Notes under the pieces: model-generated
The model's input: only the letters and a program-made list of their open reading frames with translations
The model's database searches: none
What the model was told of the DNA's origin: nothing
Part shown: piece by piece, positions 35,321-48,195 of the stretch
How positions within the stretch are numbered: the stretch's first letter is position 1
Layout of the letters: each line of letters starts with the position of its first letter
DNA from: Ciona savignyi
Lineage: Eukaryota > Chordata > Ascidiacea > Phlebobranchia > Cionidae
Length of the DNA: 64,000 nt
Assembly (NCBI GenBank): GCA_000149265.1
Contig: CH002046.1
Span: forward strand, 13,688 to 77,687
Reading direction: 5' to 3'
Translations under genes and position numbers: made by a program

Positions 35321-35795
35321 CTATTGAATATCATATTGTAAAATAATCTACAAATATATATATATATATATATATATTTTATTTCTTTATTATTTTTTTT
35401 TATTTTTGCAAAGTGAGACACTGTAAGATACTAAACTCCGCAATAACCTAGAAAATCATAATAATTCTAACCAAAGTCCTTTTATAGCAGAGTCTCTCGT
35501 TTGAAACTTTTCACCGCAGATTTGCTTCAGCCTTTTCGTCGGTCAACTTGAAATATCATCGTCTTCAGGAAAAACTCTTTCAACCTATACATCATAAATA
35601 TCTTAAATACTGAATTTGACGCAACAATTAAAAATGAAAAATATCTATTTTTGACATCTTTGTAAATAATGTAAATAATTTTTTAAAATTTTTGTTCTTT
35701 ATTATTGAAATATTGTGATTTCAATTATTATGTATTTCGACCGGCTTGTCGGGAAATGTGTTTGTATCGCTAATAAACCGAAAAAGAAAAAAAAA

Positions 35796-35807
35796 GCTAC
35801 CGTTCCC
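35796..35807. repeat. 12-bp target site duplication, right copy
   Basis: GCTACCGTTCCC, identical to 29145-29156. Confidence 0.9.
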
Positions 35808-35847
35808 ACAGAGGGTAAAACCCCCTCGACAAACGTCAAAAGTTGCA
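35808..35847 (+). repeat. Fragment resembling the 3' end of the LTR at 20690-21386
   Basis: CAGAGGGTAAAACCCCCTCG followed by ACAAACGTCAAAAGTTG matches, with few changes, the last 40 bases of the left LTR (about 21348-21386). It lies between the LINE and the second satellite array. Confidence 0.6.
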
Positions 35848-36522
35848 CATCTCATGCCCACAGTCGAGTTGCTGGAGCTCTTACAGTGTGTGGATGGTTG
35901 GTTCATTTATATACTTGTAGGTGGGAAGCCAGGCTTTATTCACTGGTATCGTAAGACACCTCATGCCCACAATCGAGTTGCTGGAGCTCTTACAATGTGT
36001 GGATGGTTGGTTCATTTATATCCTCCTGGGTGGGAAGCCAGGTTTTATCCACGGGTATCGTAAGACATCTCATGCCCACAGTCGAGTTGCTGGAGCTCTT
36101 ACAGTGTGTGGATGGTTGGTTCATTTATATCCTCGTGGGTGAGAAGCCAGGCTTTATCCACGGGTATCGTAAGAGACCTCATGCCCACAGTCGAGTTGCT
36201 GGAGCTATTACAGTGTCTGGATGGTTGGTTCATTTATATCCTCGTGGGTAGGAAGCCAGGCTTTATCCACGGGTATTGTAAGATACCTCATGCCCACAGT
36301 CGAGTTGCTGGAGCTATTACAGTGTGTGGATGGTTGGTTCATTTATATCCTCGTGGGTGGAAAGCCAGGCTTTATCCACGGGTATCGTAAGACACCTCAT
36401 GCCGACAGTCGAGTTGCTGGAGCTATTACAGTGTGTGGATGGTTGGTTCATTTATATCCTCGTGGGTGGGAAGCCAGGTTTTATCCACGGGTATCGTAAG
36501 ACACCTCATGCCCACAGTCGGG
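35848..36522. repeat. 109-bp satellite, array 2 (about 6 copies)
   Basis: Same unit as 19686-20652 (CACAGTCGAGTTGCTGGAGC and so on). Copies within this array resemble each other slightly more than those in array 1. Open frames in it are artefacts. Confidence 0.95.
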
Positions 36523-37014
36523 TTGCTTAAGCAAAATAAATTGTTCATTTAATTGCTCTAGCTCTGGTTGGTATATAAATATTTACCCCATTTACGAAAT
36601 GGAATCCCCATTTTGCATCCACAATGGGGAAACCCCCGACCGCTTACCCGCCTCGTCTAAGCCTTGTTCGCATCCCCGAATACATTGATGAAAGACAAAC
36701 TTATTTATTGCATCGAGAGTCAAGCTGGATTCGAACTTTCGTAGAATGTGTTTGTGGAAATGATTGCTGCTATGCTAAAACGTAAATATGGAATCACAGC
36801 AATTTATACTTTTCCTTTTCCACCATGTCCTAATCAATGGGATAACTATAAAGATAATATAATACCGCAATGTTCGTTGACTTTCTATTGTATTACCGGA
36901 AATAGTTTTAAATATTTATTTATCAATAGATCTTTTGTGTTTAAACTATTTATAGTACAGAAATGTCAATAAAATGCATTCATTTACATTGCATAAAAAG
37001 AATTGTTTAAATAT
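36523..37014. other. Non-coding stretch, nothing recognised
   Basis: Contains ATTTACCCCATTTACGAAAT-type sequence and a B-box-like GATTCGAACTT near 36730, but no paired A box, so no tRNA call is made. The frame at 36748-36972 has no recognisable motif. Confidence 0.4.
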
Positions 37015-37865
37015 ATGGGGGACTTATGGATCATTATAAGCCTTTATTGAACATATGACACATTGACACAATAATCAAATCAACATTTGAACAATTAAAA
37101 TGTTTATTGAATATATGGAACAATAATTAAATCAACATTTGAACAATATAAGCGTTTATGGAATACATGGAACAATAATTAAATCAACATTTGAACAATT
37201 TAAATGTTTATTGAATATATGGAACAATAATTAAATCAACATTTAAACAATATAAGCTTTTATTAAATACATGGAACAATAATTAAATCAACATTTGAAC
37301 AATATAAGCGTTTATTGAATACATGGAACAATAATTAAATCAACATTTGAACAATATAAGCTTTTATTGAATATATGGAACAATAATTAAATCAACATTT
37401 GAACAATATAAGCGTTTATTGAATACATGGAACAATAATTAAATCAACATTTGAACAATATAAGCTTTTATTGAATATATGGAACAATAATTAAATCAAC
37501 ATTAGAACAATATAAGCGTTTATTGAATATATGGAACAATAATTAACTCAACATTAGAACAATATAAGCGTTTATTGAATACATGGAACAATAATTAAGT
37601 CAACATTTGAACAATATAAGCGTTTATTAAATGTATGGAACAATAATCAAATCAACATTTGAACAATATAAGCGTTTATTAAATATATGGAACAATAATC
37701 AAATCAACATTTGAACAATGTAAGCGTTTATTGAATACATGGAACAATAATTAAATTAACATTTGAACAATATAAGCGTTTATTAAATGTATGGAACAAT
37801 AATCAAATCAACATTTGAACAATACAAGCGTTTATTGAATATATGAAACAATAATTAAATCAACA
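37015..37865. repeat. 52-bp minisatellite, about 16 copies
   Basis: The unit contains GGAACAATAATTAAATCAAC followed by ATTTGAACAATATAAGCGTT and a TATTGAATACAT end. It is a direct tandem array with no spacers, so it is not a CRISPR-like structure. It lies just beyond the 3' end of the LRR exon array. Confidence 0.95.
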
Positions 37866-38845
37866 GACGCATTTAATAATATACTGATTCCATTTATGTT
37901 TTATTAATTTTTAATGTAAAATATATCACCAACATGAACGTAATATGGGAATGGTGGTGGAAGATGTAATTGGTTGAAACATTTGACCATCTATTCCGTA
38001 TGAGTTTTATCCAAACACATGGTCACCCAAACATGTTGCTCCATCATGTGCGGGGAATCTATGGTTTAAAAAACAATCATCAAACTTGTTTTTCGATTCA
38101 TAAACATAACAGAATGGTGATTCTCTGTGGAATGGTCGTTACAACAGGGTATTCTGAAACTAAACTTAATATTGTGGTATGAAATTGTCGGAAATTGAAA
38201 TTGAAATAAGTAGGCAGGGCATATGTGATATTGTGTTTGTATCATGACAATAAAGCTCTTTTTTAACTTTTTCGTTTTAGGAAAATAAATACCCAAATAG
38301 CATAGAGAAACCTAAAACATTTAAACTCAATTCATTTAAAACTGTTACTGCACCACTGCAGTAGTTTTGGTTCATTGATTTTTTGCTTACATTGTATTTC
38401 TATGATTTGTCCTTGGTGATTTCACCTTTTTTAATATGAAAAGTTCTTTTCGATTTCGTCTGCTAGGAAGCAGCAGTCTGTTTGGTGAATATTACTTAAG
38501 GTATGTGTTTTGATACGTTTTGGTTTGGTATATTCGTTTAAGTTATTAATGGTGTTTTAATTTAATATTATAGAAGTGAACATCCAACATTTATCGAAGT
38601 AACGGACACGCAATTGTAAAGGTTTTATTTTGTGATAGTTTTTTTTCCTTTTTATATCATCTTACATGCCTGTATGTTTTTTTAGTTACCGCTGAATACC
38701 AAATAAAGGAATTGGAAATAGCGCGTCATATTTACTGTGTGCTGCCGTAACAAAAACACATCAATGATTATTACATAAACAGCCCAATTAAACATAAATT
38801 ATTTAAAATAACCTATGTAAAACCCATAAATCAACTGAGGCTTAC
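37866..38845. other. Region 3' of the LRR array, no exon recognised
   Basis: Contains pieces shared with the LRR introns (for example TTGTGGTATGAAATTGTCGG near 38170 and a GACAATAAAGCTC motif near 38245). A terminal exon or poly(A) site of the minus-strand LRR gene could lie here, but I cannot point to it. Confidence 0.4.
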
Positions 38846-38884
38846 CTGGGGAGAAGGGAATTGTTGTATTGCTTCTTGCAACAT
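38846..38884 (-). pseudogene. LRR cassette exon, truncated copy
   Basis: Only the last 39 bases of the cassette (EAIQQFPSPQ end) with the intact donor CAG|GTAAGC remain; upstream it is joined directly to cassette intron sequence, so a deletion removed the rest. It is the most 3' copy in the minus-strand order. Confidence 0.8.
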
Positions 38885-39506
38885 TTATTGATCTTGTAGT
38901 AGTGATGAGGATATCTAGTGATTGGGGCAGAGTAATATTGTGGTATGGACTTGTCGGTAATTGAAATAAGTGGGCAGGGTATATAAGTGGTAATGTGTGT
39001 GTTTCATGACAATAAAGCTCATTATAAACAACTCAGTCAATTTTACAGACAACCGCGCAGAAAGTGGTCAGGGTGAAGATCGAACCGAGAACCTGTCTGG
39101 TTATAACCTCCACTCTTGTATATGAGCTATTGTATGAAGTAACCTGGTTCCAACCATAACAGTTGGCTCCCATTTTGGTACTTTCATTTGATCGTCATTA
39201 TTTATTTACGTGGGGAAAGTGAAACAAAATATTTGATTATTCGAACATAAGCTTGTTTTGATGCCAAAGTTTTATTTGAAAATCTTAAAACACTTAATTT
39301 TGTGTGATATTTTGTTTATATATAATTTTATTGTTTATATAGAACAAAGTTGATAATGTGTTTTACTCCTTTTGACTAAGAACATATGTAGTATATTTAA
39401 TAAACTATTTAAAAAATAACTAACAGTCCAAGAAGCTTAAAATATTTAAACTTGATTCATTTAAACGCGTCAATCATACACAACATCACATGAAACTGAG
39501 GCTTAC

Positions 39507-39671
39507 CTGGGGAGAAGGGAGTTGTTGTATTGCTTCTTGCAACATACGTTGACCTTCTGGTGAAAGTTGATTCCAGTTGAAATCCAGTTCCGTTATTTTG
39601 CCAACACACCCAGCCAGACATAGTACTACGTGGTCATCCAACCTCCCATAGCTTCTCACTTTAAGTTTGAT
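39507..39671 (-). CDS. LRR cassette exon (copy 2): two leucine-rich repeats, 55 residues
   Basis: Bounded by CACAG acceptor and CAG|GTAAGC donor, phase 0 at both ends, 165 bases. Starts IKLKVRSYGRLDDHVVLCLA and contains GKITELDFNWNQLSPEG. The pattern (strand, loop, helix twice) fits ribonuclease-inhibitor-type LRRs as found in NLR receptors. Like the other copies it would add two repeats to the horseshoe without changing the frame. The VV and L at 15-17 differ from the usual AAQ. Confidence 0.8.
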
Positions 39672-40506
39672 CTGTGTTGAACAGGAATGTTAAAGCTCCA
39701 CAATGAATAAAGCAGACGTAATGTGGAAAAAGACGATACACACATATTCAATGCATCGATGATGATGTTAAAAACATGGAAGAATTTAGGGATATTTGTT
39801 GAAACAAGTTTGAGAGACACACAAGTTGGCGTGATGTATTTTAAGGTCAGTCGCATTAAAATATCAAGCTTTAGGAGGGGGTGTGGAGATCTTGTAGTAG
39901 TGATGAGGATATCTAGTGATTGGGGCAGGGTAATATTGTGGTATGGAATTGTCGGTAGTTGAAATAAGTGGGCAGGGTATATAAGTGGTAATGTGTGTGT
40001 TTCATGACAATAAAGCTAATTATAAAACAACATAATCCATTTTACAGAAAACTACGCAGAAAGTGGTCAGGGTGAAGATCGAACCGAGAACCTGTCTGGT
40101 TATAACCACCACTCTTGTATATGAGCTATTGTATGAAGTAAACTGGTTCCAACCATAACAGTTGGCTCCCATTTTGGTACTTTTATTTGATTGTCATTAT
40201 TTATTTACGTGGGGAAAGTGAAACAAAATATTTGATTATTCGAACATAAGCTTGTTTTGATGCCAAAGTTTTATTTGAAAATCTTAAAACACTTAATTTT
40301 GTGTGATATTTTGTTTATATATAATTTTATTGTTTATATAGAACAAAGTTGATAATGTGTTTTTAGTTCTTTTGACTAGGAACATATGTAGTATATTTGA
40401 TAAACTATTTAAAAAATAACTAACAGTCCAAGAAGCTTAAAATATTTAAACTTGATTCATTTAAACGCGTCAATCATACACAACATCACATGAAACTGAG
40501 GCTTAC

Positions 40507-40671
40507 CTGGGGAGAAGGGAGTTGTTGTATTGCTTCTTGCAACATACATTGACCTTCTGGTGAAAGTTGGTTCCAGTTGAATTCCAGTTCCAATATTTTG
40601 CCAACACACCCAGCCAGACATTGCGCTGCGTGGTCATCCAACCTCCCATAGCTTCTCACTGTAACTTTGAT
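40507..40671 (-). CDS. LRR cassette exon (copy 3)
   Basis: 165 bases, phase 0, same splice sites. Starts IKVTVRSYGRLDDHAAQCLA; the second strand reads GKILELEFNWNQLSPEG. One distinctive change is Cys for Arg in GQCMLQEA. The unit it sits in is a near-repeat of the copy 2 unit, 1000 bases away. Confidence 0.8.
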
Positions 40672-41521
40672 CTGTGTAGAACAGGAATGTTAAAACTCCA
40701 CAATAAATAAAGGAGACATAATGTAGTAAAAGACGATACACACATATTCAATGCATCGATGATGATGTTAAAAACATGGAAGAATTTAGAAATATTTGTG
40801 GAATCAAGTTTGAGAGACACACAAGTTGGCGTGATGTATTTTAAAGTCAGTCGCATTAAAATATCAAGCTTTGGGAGGGGGTGTGGGGATCTTGTAGTAG
40901 TGATGAGGATATCTAGTGATTGGGGCAGGGTAATATTGTGGTATGGAAATGTCGGTAATTGAAATAAGTGGACAGGGTATAAAAGTGGTAATGTGTGTGT
41001 TTCATGACAATAAAGCTTATTATAAACAACTCAGTCCATTTTACACACAACCGCGCAGAAAGTGGTCAGGGTGAAGATCGAACTGAAAACCTGTCTGGTT
41101 ATAACCTCCACTCTTGTATATGAGCTATTGTATGAAGTAACCTGGTTCCAACCATAACAGTTGGCTCCCATTTTGGTTCTTTTATTTGACGGTTACTATA
41201 TATAAACTGATTAAGTAAACAAAGTATTTTGATAATTCGAACATTAGCTTGTTTTGATGTCAAAGTTTTATTTTAATATATTAAATTCTTTAATTTTGTG
41301 TGACTTTTTGTTAATATATAATTTTATTTTATATATTGAACAAAGTTAAATATTGCATTTTTAGTCCTTTTGACTATAAACATATGTAGTATATTTGATA
41401 AATAAATAAAAAAATATTTTGACATAATTATTTAAACAGCTCAAATGAGCTTAAATTATTTAAACTTGATTCATTTAAAACGGGTCAATCATACACAACA
41501 TCACATGAAACTGAGGCTTAC

Positions 41522-41686
41522 CTCGGGAGAAGGGAGTTGTTGTATTGCTTCTTGCAACATACGTTGACCTTTTCGTGAAAGATTGCTCCAGTTCAAATCC
41601 AGTTCCGATATTTTGCCAACACACCCAGCCAGACATTGTGCTGCGTGGTCATCCAACCTCTCATTGCTTCTGACTGTAAGTTTGAT
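41522..41686 (-). CDS. LRR cassette exon (copy 4)
   Basis: 165 bases, phase 0. Starts IKLTVRSNERLDDHAAQ and has ELDLNWSNLSRKGQ in the second repeat. The last codon is GAG instead of CAG (donor GAG|GTAAGC). Confidence 0.8.
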
Positions 41687-41689
41687 CTG

Positions 41690-42660
41690 TGTGGAACAGA
41701 AGTGTTTATATTTGATTAAGGTTTGGTTGAGCTGTCAATCAAATCACCGAGAAGCTACATAGCAAACCCCAGCGTGCAGTGGTATCTTTGATCTTGCGGT
41801 TTATAAGCGAGGACGGGTTAATATTAAGTTGTAATGCAATTCCCACATTTATTTATTCTCATCTTTTTGTGATATTAATTATTTAGCATTTTCTTTTTAT
41901 TTTGTATTGTTTTATAGGAATATTAAAGTTTCAGCAAAAGTTTCTTTGAGGCTTTTGTGCAGTAAATTTAATTTTATAGCATTTTCCAAGATTTTGAAAA
42001 TATACATTAGGTTTGGCGGCCACCTCTGGCTATACCCACCCTAAATAATCGATTGGGGTATAGAGGTTTTTAACGCCAGTCGTTTTGCCGACTTTTTCAA
42101 TTTTAATTTTTAATGAAAGTCTCTGCTATGTGTTTCCAGTGTAAAAACAAAAATAAACCATAGTTGCACTATCCAACTACACCACCCAAAAGTATATGCC
42201 ACATACACAATGTAATAGCTTGCTAACATGGCTGTAGGTGGTGTCCCGTGTTATAACTCCCTACATTTCCCAAACTCCATAGATGAACATGAGTATCCTT
42301 CCCCACTATGTGATGGGGGCTGCTAGGATTGGGATTGACCAGGTTGTGCCTTGTCGGCAGGTGATGTTAGTAATTTGGTGTTCATTCTTCTGCAGGATGG
42401 AATGGTGCCAGGAGCATGTGACAGTCCGACCTGGACTAGGGTGGGGTCAACGGATGGAATTTGGACCAAGTAGTTTAAATTTAAATTGGTTTACACGAAT
42501 AGGTACGATAATTATTGGTGTGGACGACATCTATTTTACTTTAACCAAGCCGCCCACACGAGGTCAGACCGTCACTGATGCTCTACAACATGGCGGAAGA
42601 GGACGGGTTTATGTCACCCCATGTGTACGGGGGTGGGGGGGCTTAGTGTTATTCGAATAG
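41690..42660. repeat. Duplicated intron block A (matches 48364-49165)
   Basis: About 800 bases of near-identical sequence in both places, beginning with GTGTTTATATTTGATTAAGG and including a TTGGGATTGACCAGGTTGTG stretch. Part of this block recurs near 51100-51320. The plus-strand frame at 42283-42660 has no recognisable motif and is interrupted in the other copy. Confidence 0.75.
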
Positions 42661-43480
42661 TTTTGAAGGTAAATTAACTAACAAAGGTGACATAATGTGG
42701 AAAAAGACGATACACACATATTTAATGCATCAGTGACATTTTTAAACACATGGAAGAATTTAGAAATATTTGTTGAAACAAGTTTGAGAGACACACAAGT
42801 TGGCGTGATGTATTTTAAAGTCAGTCGCATCAAAATATCAAGCTTTGGAAGGGGGTGTGAGGATCTTGTAGTAGTGATGAGGATATCTAGTGATTGGGGC
42901 AGGGTAATATTGTGGTATGGAATTGCCGGTAATTGAAATAAGTGGGCAGGGTATATAAGTGGTAATGTGTGTGTTTCATGACAATAAATCTCATTATAAA
43001 CAACTCAGTCAATTTTACACACAACCGCGCAGAAAGTGGTCAGGGTGAAGATCGAACCTAGAACCTGTCTGGTTATAACCTCCACTCTTGTATATGAGCT
43101 ATTGTATAAAGTAACCTGGTTCCAACCATAACAGTTGGCTCCCATTTTGGTACTTTCATTTGATCGTCATTATTTATTTACGAGGGGGAAGTGAAAGAAA
43201 ATATTTGATTATTCGAACATTAGTTGGTTTTGATGTCAGAGTTTTATTTGAAAATCTTAAAACACTTAATTTTATGTGATATTTTGTTTCTATATAATTT
43301 TATTGTTTATATAGAACAAAGTTGATAATGTGTTTTTAGTCCTTTTGACTAAGAACATATGTAGTACATTTGATAAACTATTTAAAAAATAACTAACAGT
43401 CCAAGAAGCTTAAAATATTTAAACTTGATTCATTTAAAACACATCAATCATACACAACATCACATGAAACTGAGGCTTAC

Positions 43481-43645
43481 CTGGGGAGAAGGGAGTTGTT
43501 GTATTGCTTCTTGCAACATACGTTGACCTTCTGGTGAAAGTTGGTTCCAGTTGAATTCCAGTTCCGATATTTTGCCAATACACCCAGCCAGACATTGCGC
43601 TGCGTGGTCATCCAACCTCCCATAGCTTGTCACTGTAACTTTGAT
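43481..43645 (-). CDS. LRR cassette exon (copy 5)
   Basis: 165 bases, phase 0. Starts IKVTVTSYGRLDDHAAQ, then CIGKISELEFNWNQLS. Thr replaces Arg at position 6, a predicted exposed strand position. Confidence 0.8.
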
Positions 43646-45042
43646 CTGTGTAGAACAGGAATGTTAAAACTCCACAATGAATGTATCCTGTGAATTAAAT
43701 GTTCAATAATCAACTATCAAACAATCTAATTTGAATATTCATTTGAAGTATAACAAGTTATAACAACTTAGCAGCTGGAATATTGGGGGCAAAACATGAT
43801 TTGATATCTTTGGTACATTTTATTAATATAGTAGCCCGTGTTGGAATTGTATGGTGATTCGCTGGTGATAGTGGTTACAGCAGGGTATCCTGGAATTTAA
43901 CCAAATCAGGGAGTCACTGTGAACATAGGCAACTAAGTGAGGTGGTAGGATGGTTAACGCAACCGATACATTATACGCATTGTTATACAAGAACAGTCTT
44001 AGGGACGAGCCTATGATGGGTTTAAACCTTGTTCAGATGAAAAAAATTAAGTCATAAAAGTGATTTTTTTATATATAACATTTTAGACAATTCCCAAATT
44101 TATTTATCGTTATATTCTTTTGGTTTTAACCAAGCCGCCCACACGAGGTCAGATCGTCACCGATGCTCTTAAACATGGCGGAAGAGGACGGGTTTATGTC
44201 ACCCCATGTGTATGGGGGGGGAGGTTATTCGCAAAGGTGACATAATGTGGAAAAAGACGATACACACATATTTAATGTATCGATGAGATTTTTAAAAACA
44301 TGGAAGAATTTAGGAATATTTGTGGAAACAAGTTTGAGAGACACACAAGTTGGCGTGATGTATTTTAAAGTCAGTCGCATTAAAATATCAAGCTTTAGGA
44401 GGGGGTGTGGGGGATCTTGTAGTAGTGATGAGGATATCTAGTGATTGGGGCAGGGTAATATTGTGGTATGGAATTGTCGGTAATTGAAATAAGTGGGCAG
44501 GGTATAAAAGTGGTAATGTGTTTGTTTTATGACAATAAAGCTTATTATAAACAACTCAGTCCATTATACACACAACCGCACAGAAAGTGGTCAGAGTGAA
44601 GATCGAACCGAGAACCTGTCTGGTTATAACCTCCACTCTTGTTTATGAGCTATTGCATGAAGTAACCTGGTTCCAACCATAACAGTTGGCTCCCATTTTG
44701 GTACTTTCATTTGATGGTTACTATTTACTAACTGGCAAGTAAAACAAAATATTTGATTATTCAAACATTAGCTTGTTTTGATGCCAAAGTTTTATTCGAA
44801 AATCTTAAAACACTTAATTTGTGTGATTTTTGTTGATATAATCTTATTGTTTATATAGAACAAAGATGAAAATGTGTTTTTATTCCTTTTGACTAAGAAC
44901 ATATGTAGCATATTTGATAAACAAATAAAAAAATACATTTAAATATTATTACACAAACAGCCCAATTAAGCTTAACTCATTTAAACCTGATTTATTGAAA
45001 ACACAACAATCACACACAACATCACATGAAACTGAGGCTTAC

Positions 45043-45207
45043 CTGGGGAGAAGGGAGTTGTTGTATTGCTTCTTGCAACATAAGTTGACCTTTACGTGAA
45101 ACTGTGTTCCATTTCAAAGCCAGTTCCGATATTTTGCCAACAAACCCAGCCAGACATTGTGCTGCGTGGTCATCCAACCTCCCATCGCTTCCCACTGTAA
45201 GTTTGAT
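45043..45207 (-). CDS. LRR cassette exon (copy 6)
   Basis: 165 bases, phase 0. Starts IKLTVGSDGRLDDHAAQ; the second strand ELALKWNTVSRKGQLML is among the most divergent, although the exon ends are unchanged. Phe replaces the conserved Cys at position 22. Confidence 0.8.
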
Positions 45208-46410
45208 CTGTGTACAACAGGAATGTTAAAACTCCACAATAAATATATCCTGTGGATTATATGTTCAATAATTAACTAACAAACAATCTAATTTAAATAT
45301 TCATTTGAAATATAACAAGGTATAATAACTTAGCAGCTGGAATATTGGGGGCAAAACATGATTTGATATATTTGTACATTTTATTAATATAGTAGCCCGT
45401 GTTGGAACTGTATGGTGATAGTCGTTACAGCAGGGTATCCTGGAACTTATTTATTTATCATTATCTTTTTTTGTGGTATTAAATACTAAGCATCTTCTTT
45501 ATGTTTTGTATTATATATATTTTGTAACTTATCAATAACAAAATTGGCCTTATGGGGGGGGGTATGGGGGTCTAAGCGTTAAGAAAATTGTGTTAAAGTG
45601 TAAATTAACTAACAAAGGTGACATAATGTGGAAAAAGACGATACACACATATTTAATGCATCAGTGACATTTTTAAACACATGGAAGAATTTAGGAATAT
45701 TTGTTGAAACAAGTTTGAGAGACACACAAGTTGGCGTGATGTATTTTAAAGTAAGCCGCATTAAAATATCAAGCTTTGGGAGGGGGTGTGTGGATCTTGT
45801 AGTAGTGATGAGGATATCTAGTGATTGGGGCAGGGTGATATTGTGGTATGAACTTGTCGGTAATTGAAATAAGTGGGCAGGGTATATAAGTGGTAATGTG
45901 TGTGTTTCATGACAATAAAGCTCATTATAAACAACTCAGTCAATTTTACAGACAACTGCGCGAAAGTGGTCTGGGTGAAGATCGAACCGAGAACCTGTCT
46001 GGTTATAACCTCCACTCTTGTATATGAGCTAATGTATGAAGTAACCTGGTTCCAACCATAACAGTTGGCTCCCATTTTGGTACTTTCATTTGACGGTTAC
46101 TATATATAAACTGATCAAGTGGAACAAAGTAGTTTGATTATTTGAACAATAGTTTGTTTTGATGCCAAAAATGAGTTATAAAATCCTAAAATACATAATT
46201 TTTGTATATTTTTTGTGTCTATACCAAGAAAGGTGTATCATGCATTTCAACCTCATTTAACTATAAATATTTGCCGTATATTTGGTAAACAGGTTAAAAA
46301 GATAATTTTAACGTGATCACCCAAACAGTCCAAGTGAACTAAATCATTAATTCTCGATTCATTTAAAACATCAATCATACACAACATCACATGAAACTGA
46401 GCTTACTTAC

Positions 46411-46575
46411 CTGGGGAGAAGGGAGTTGTTGTATTGCTTCTTGCAACATACGTTGACCTTTTGGTGAAAATTCGTCCCAGTACAATTCCAGTTCCGATAT
46501 TTTGCCAACACACCCAGCCAGACATAGTGCATCGTGGTCATTCAACCTCAGATATTTTCTCACTGTAACTTTGAT
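46411..46575 (-). CDS. LRR cassette exon (copy 7)
   Basis: 165 bases, phase 0. Starts IKVTVRKYLRLNDHDALCLA; the second strand is ELELYWDEFSPKGQ. The donor is followed by a doubled CTTACTTAC on the plus strand, giving a second possible GTAAG four bases downstream. Confidence 0.8.
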
Positions 46576-46969
46576 CTGTGTGGAACAGGAATGTTAAAAC
46601 TCCACAAGGAATAAATTCTGTGGATTATATGTTCAATGATCAACTAACAAACAAACCAATTTGAATATTCATTTGAAATATAACAAGGTATAACAACTTT
46701 AGCAGCTGGAATATTGGGGGCAAAACAGGATTTGATATCTTTGTACATTTTAATAATATAGTAGCCCGTGTTGGAACTGTATGGTGATTCGCTGGCGATA
46801 GTCGTCACAGCAGGGTATCCTGGAACTTAACCAAATCAGGGAGTCACTGTGAACATAGGCAACTAACTTGTTTATCCGTGCAAAGTGTTAATATATTTGC
46901 ATCGGTGTGAATTCACTCATTTACACAAGAAACTATTCCTAATAAAAGTTAAATAATGTTTATTAAGTT

Positions 46970-47069
46970 NNNNNNNNNNNNNNNNNNNNNNNNNNNNNNN
47001 NNNNNNNNNNNNNNNNNNNNNNNNNNNNNNNNNNNNNNNNNNNNNNNNNNNNNNNNNNNNNNNNNNNNN
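46970..47069. other. Assembly gap (100 N) inside the LRR array
   Basis: Exactly 100 N. It falls between cassette copies 7 and 8, so additional cassettes may be missing from the assembly. Confidence 1.
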
Positions 47070-48195
47070 TATAAATGCCTTAGCCAATTTTATTACATTA
47101 TTTATAACCTTTTTAATGTATATATAAGGTCTAGCAGCCACCTCTGGCTATAACCACACTAAATAATCCATGTGGTATTGAGATATTTAACGACTGTCAT
47201 TTTGCCACCTTTTTTCAGTTTTTAATTTTTAAAAGTATCTGTGGCGTGTTTATTGCTGTGGACGACATTTATTTACTTTAACCAAGCCGCACACACGAAG
47301 TCAGACCGTCACCGATGCTCTTAAACATGGCGGAAGAGGACGGGTTTATGTCACCCCATGTGCATGGGGGGGGGAGGTTAAGCGCAAAGGAGACATAATG
47401 TGGAAAAAGACAATACACACATATTCAATGCATCGATGATGATGTTAAAAACATGGAAGAATTTAGGAATATTTGTGGAAACAAGTTTGAGAGACACACA
47501 AGTTGGCGTGTTGTATTTTAAAGTCAGTCGCATTAAAATATCAAGCTTTAGGAGGGGGTGTGGGGATCTTGTAGTAGTGATGAGGATATCTAGTGATTGG
47601 GGTAGGGTAATATTGTGGTATGGAATTGTCGGTAATTGAAATAAGTGGGCCGGGTATATAAGTGGTAATGTGTGTGTTTCATGACAATAAAGCTCATTAT
47701 AAACAACTCAGTCCATTATACAGACAACCGCGCAGAAAGTGGTCAGGGTGAAGATCGAACCGAGAACCTGTCTGGTTATAACCTCCACTCTTGTATATGA
47801 GCTATTGTATGAAGTAACCTGGTTCCAACCATAACAGTTGGCTCCCATTTTGTTACTTTTATTTGACGGTTACTATATATAAACTGATCAAGTGGAACAA
47901 AGTATTTTGATTATTCGAACAATAGTTTGTTTTGATGCCAAAGTTTTATTTTAATATATTAAATTCATTAACTTTGTGTGATTTTTTGTTTATATATAAT
48001 TTTATTTTATATATAGAACAAAGTTAAAAATTGCATTTTTAGTCCTTTTGACTATAAACATATGTAGTATATTTGATAAAAAAAAAAATATTTTGACATA
48101 ATTATTTAAACAGCTCAAATGAGCTTTAATTATTTAAACTTGATTCATTTAAAACACATCAATCATACACAACATCACATGAAACTGAGGCTTAC

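Larger units (their letters stand above)
29157..35795 (+). mobile_element. Near full-length Tx1/L1-group LINE, interrupted by a hAT-like insertion
   Basis: The element lies between perfect 12-bp direct repeats and ends in an A-rich tail (35780-35795). It has a 5' untranslated region of about 470 bases, a gag-like ORF1 and a long ORF2. A stretch in the 5' region (29288-29340) is imperfectly inverted in the 3' region (35404-35510). An AT dinucleotide run lies at about 35354-35376. Without the 969-base insertion and one copy of its duplication it is about 5.66 kb, a normal full length. A few frame breaks suggest it is no longer active, or that homopolymer errors exist. Confidence 0.9.

Noticed and set aside
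37015-37865. CRISPR-like array
   Set aside because: The 52-bp repeats are directly adjacent without unique spacers, and this is an animal genome.
42283-42660. 125-residue plus-strand frame as a gene
   Set aside because: The duplicate at 48903-49154 is interrupted earlier, and no motif is recognised; it is intron block A.
39723-47639. Plus-strand 79-residue frame (EKDDTHIFNAS...) conserved in several LRR introns
   Set aside because: It begins with GTG rather than ATG, is cut or shifted in some copies (40759, 44247), and its similarity is explained by recent duplication of the unit. A small conserved gene is not excluded, but the LRR exons on the other strand explain the block better.
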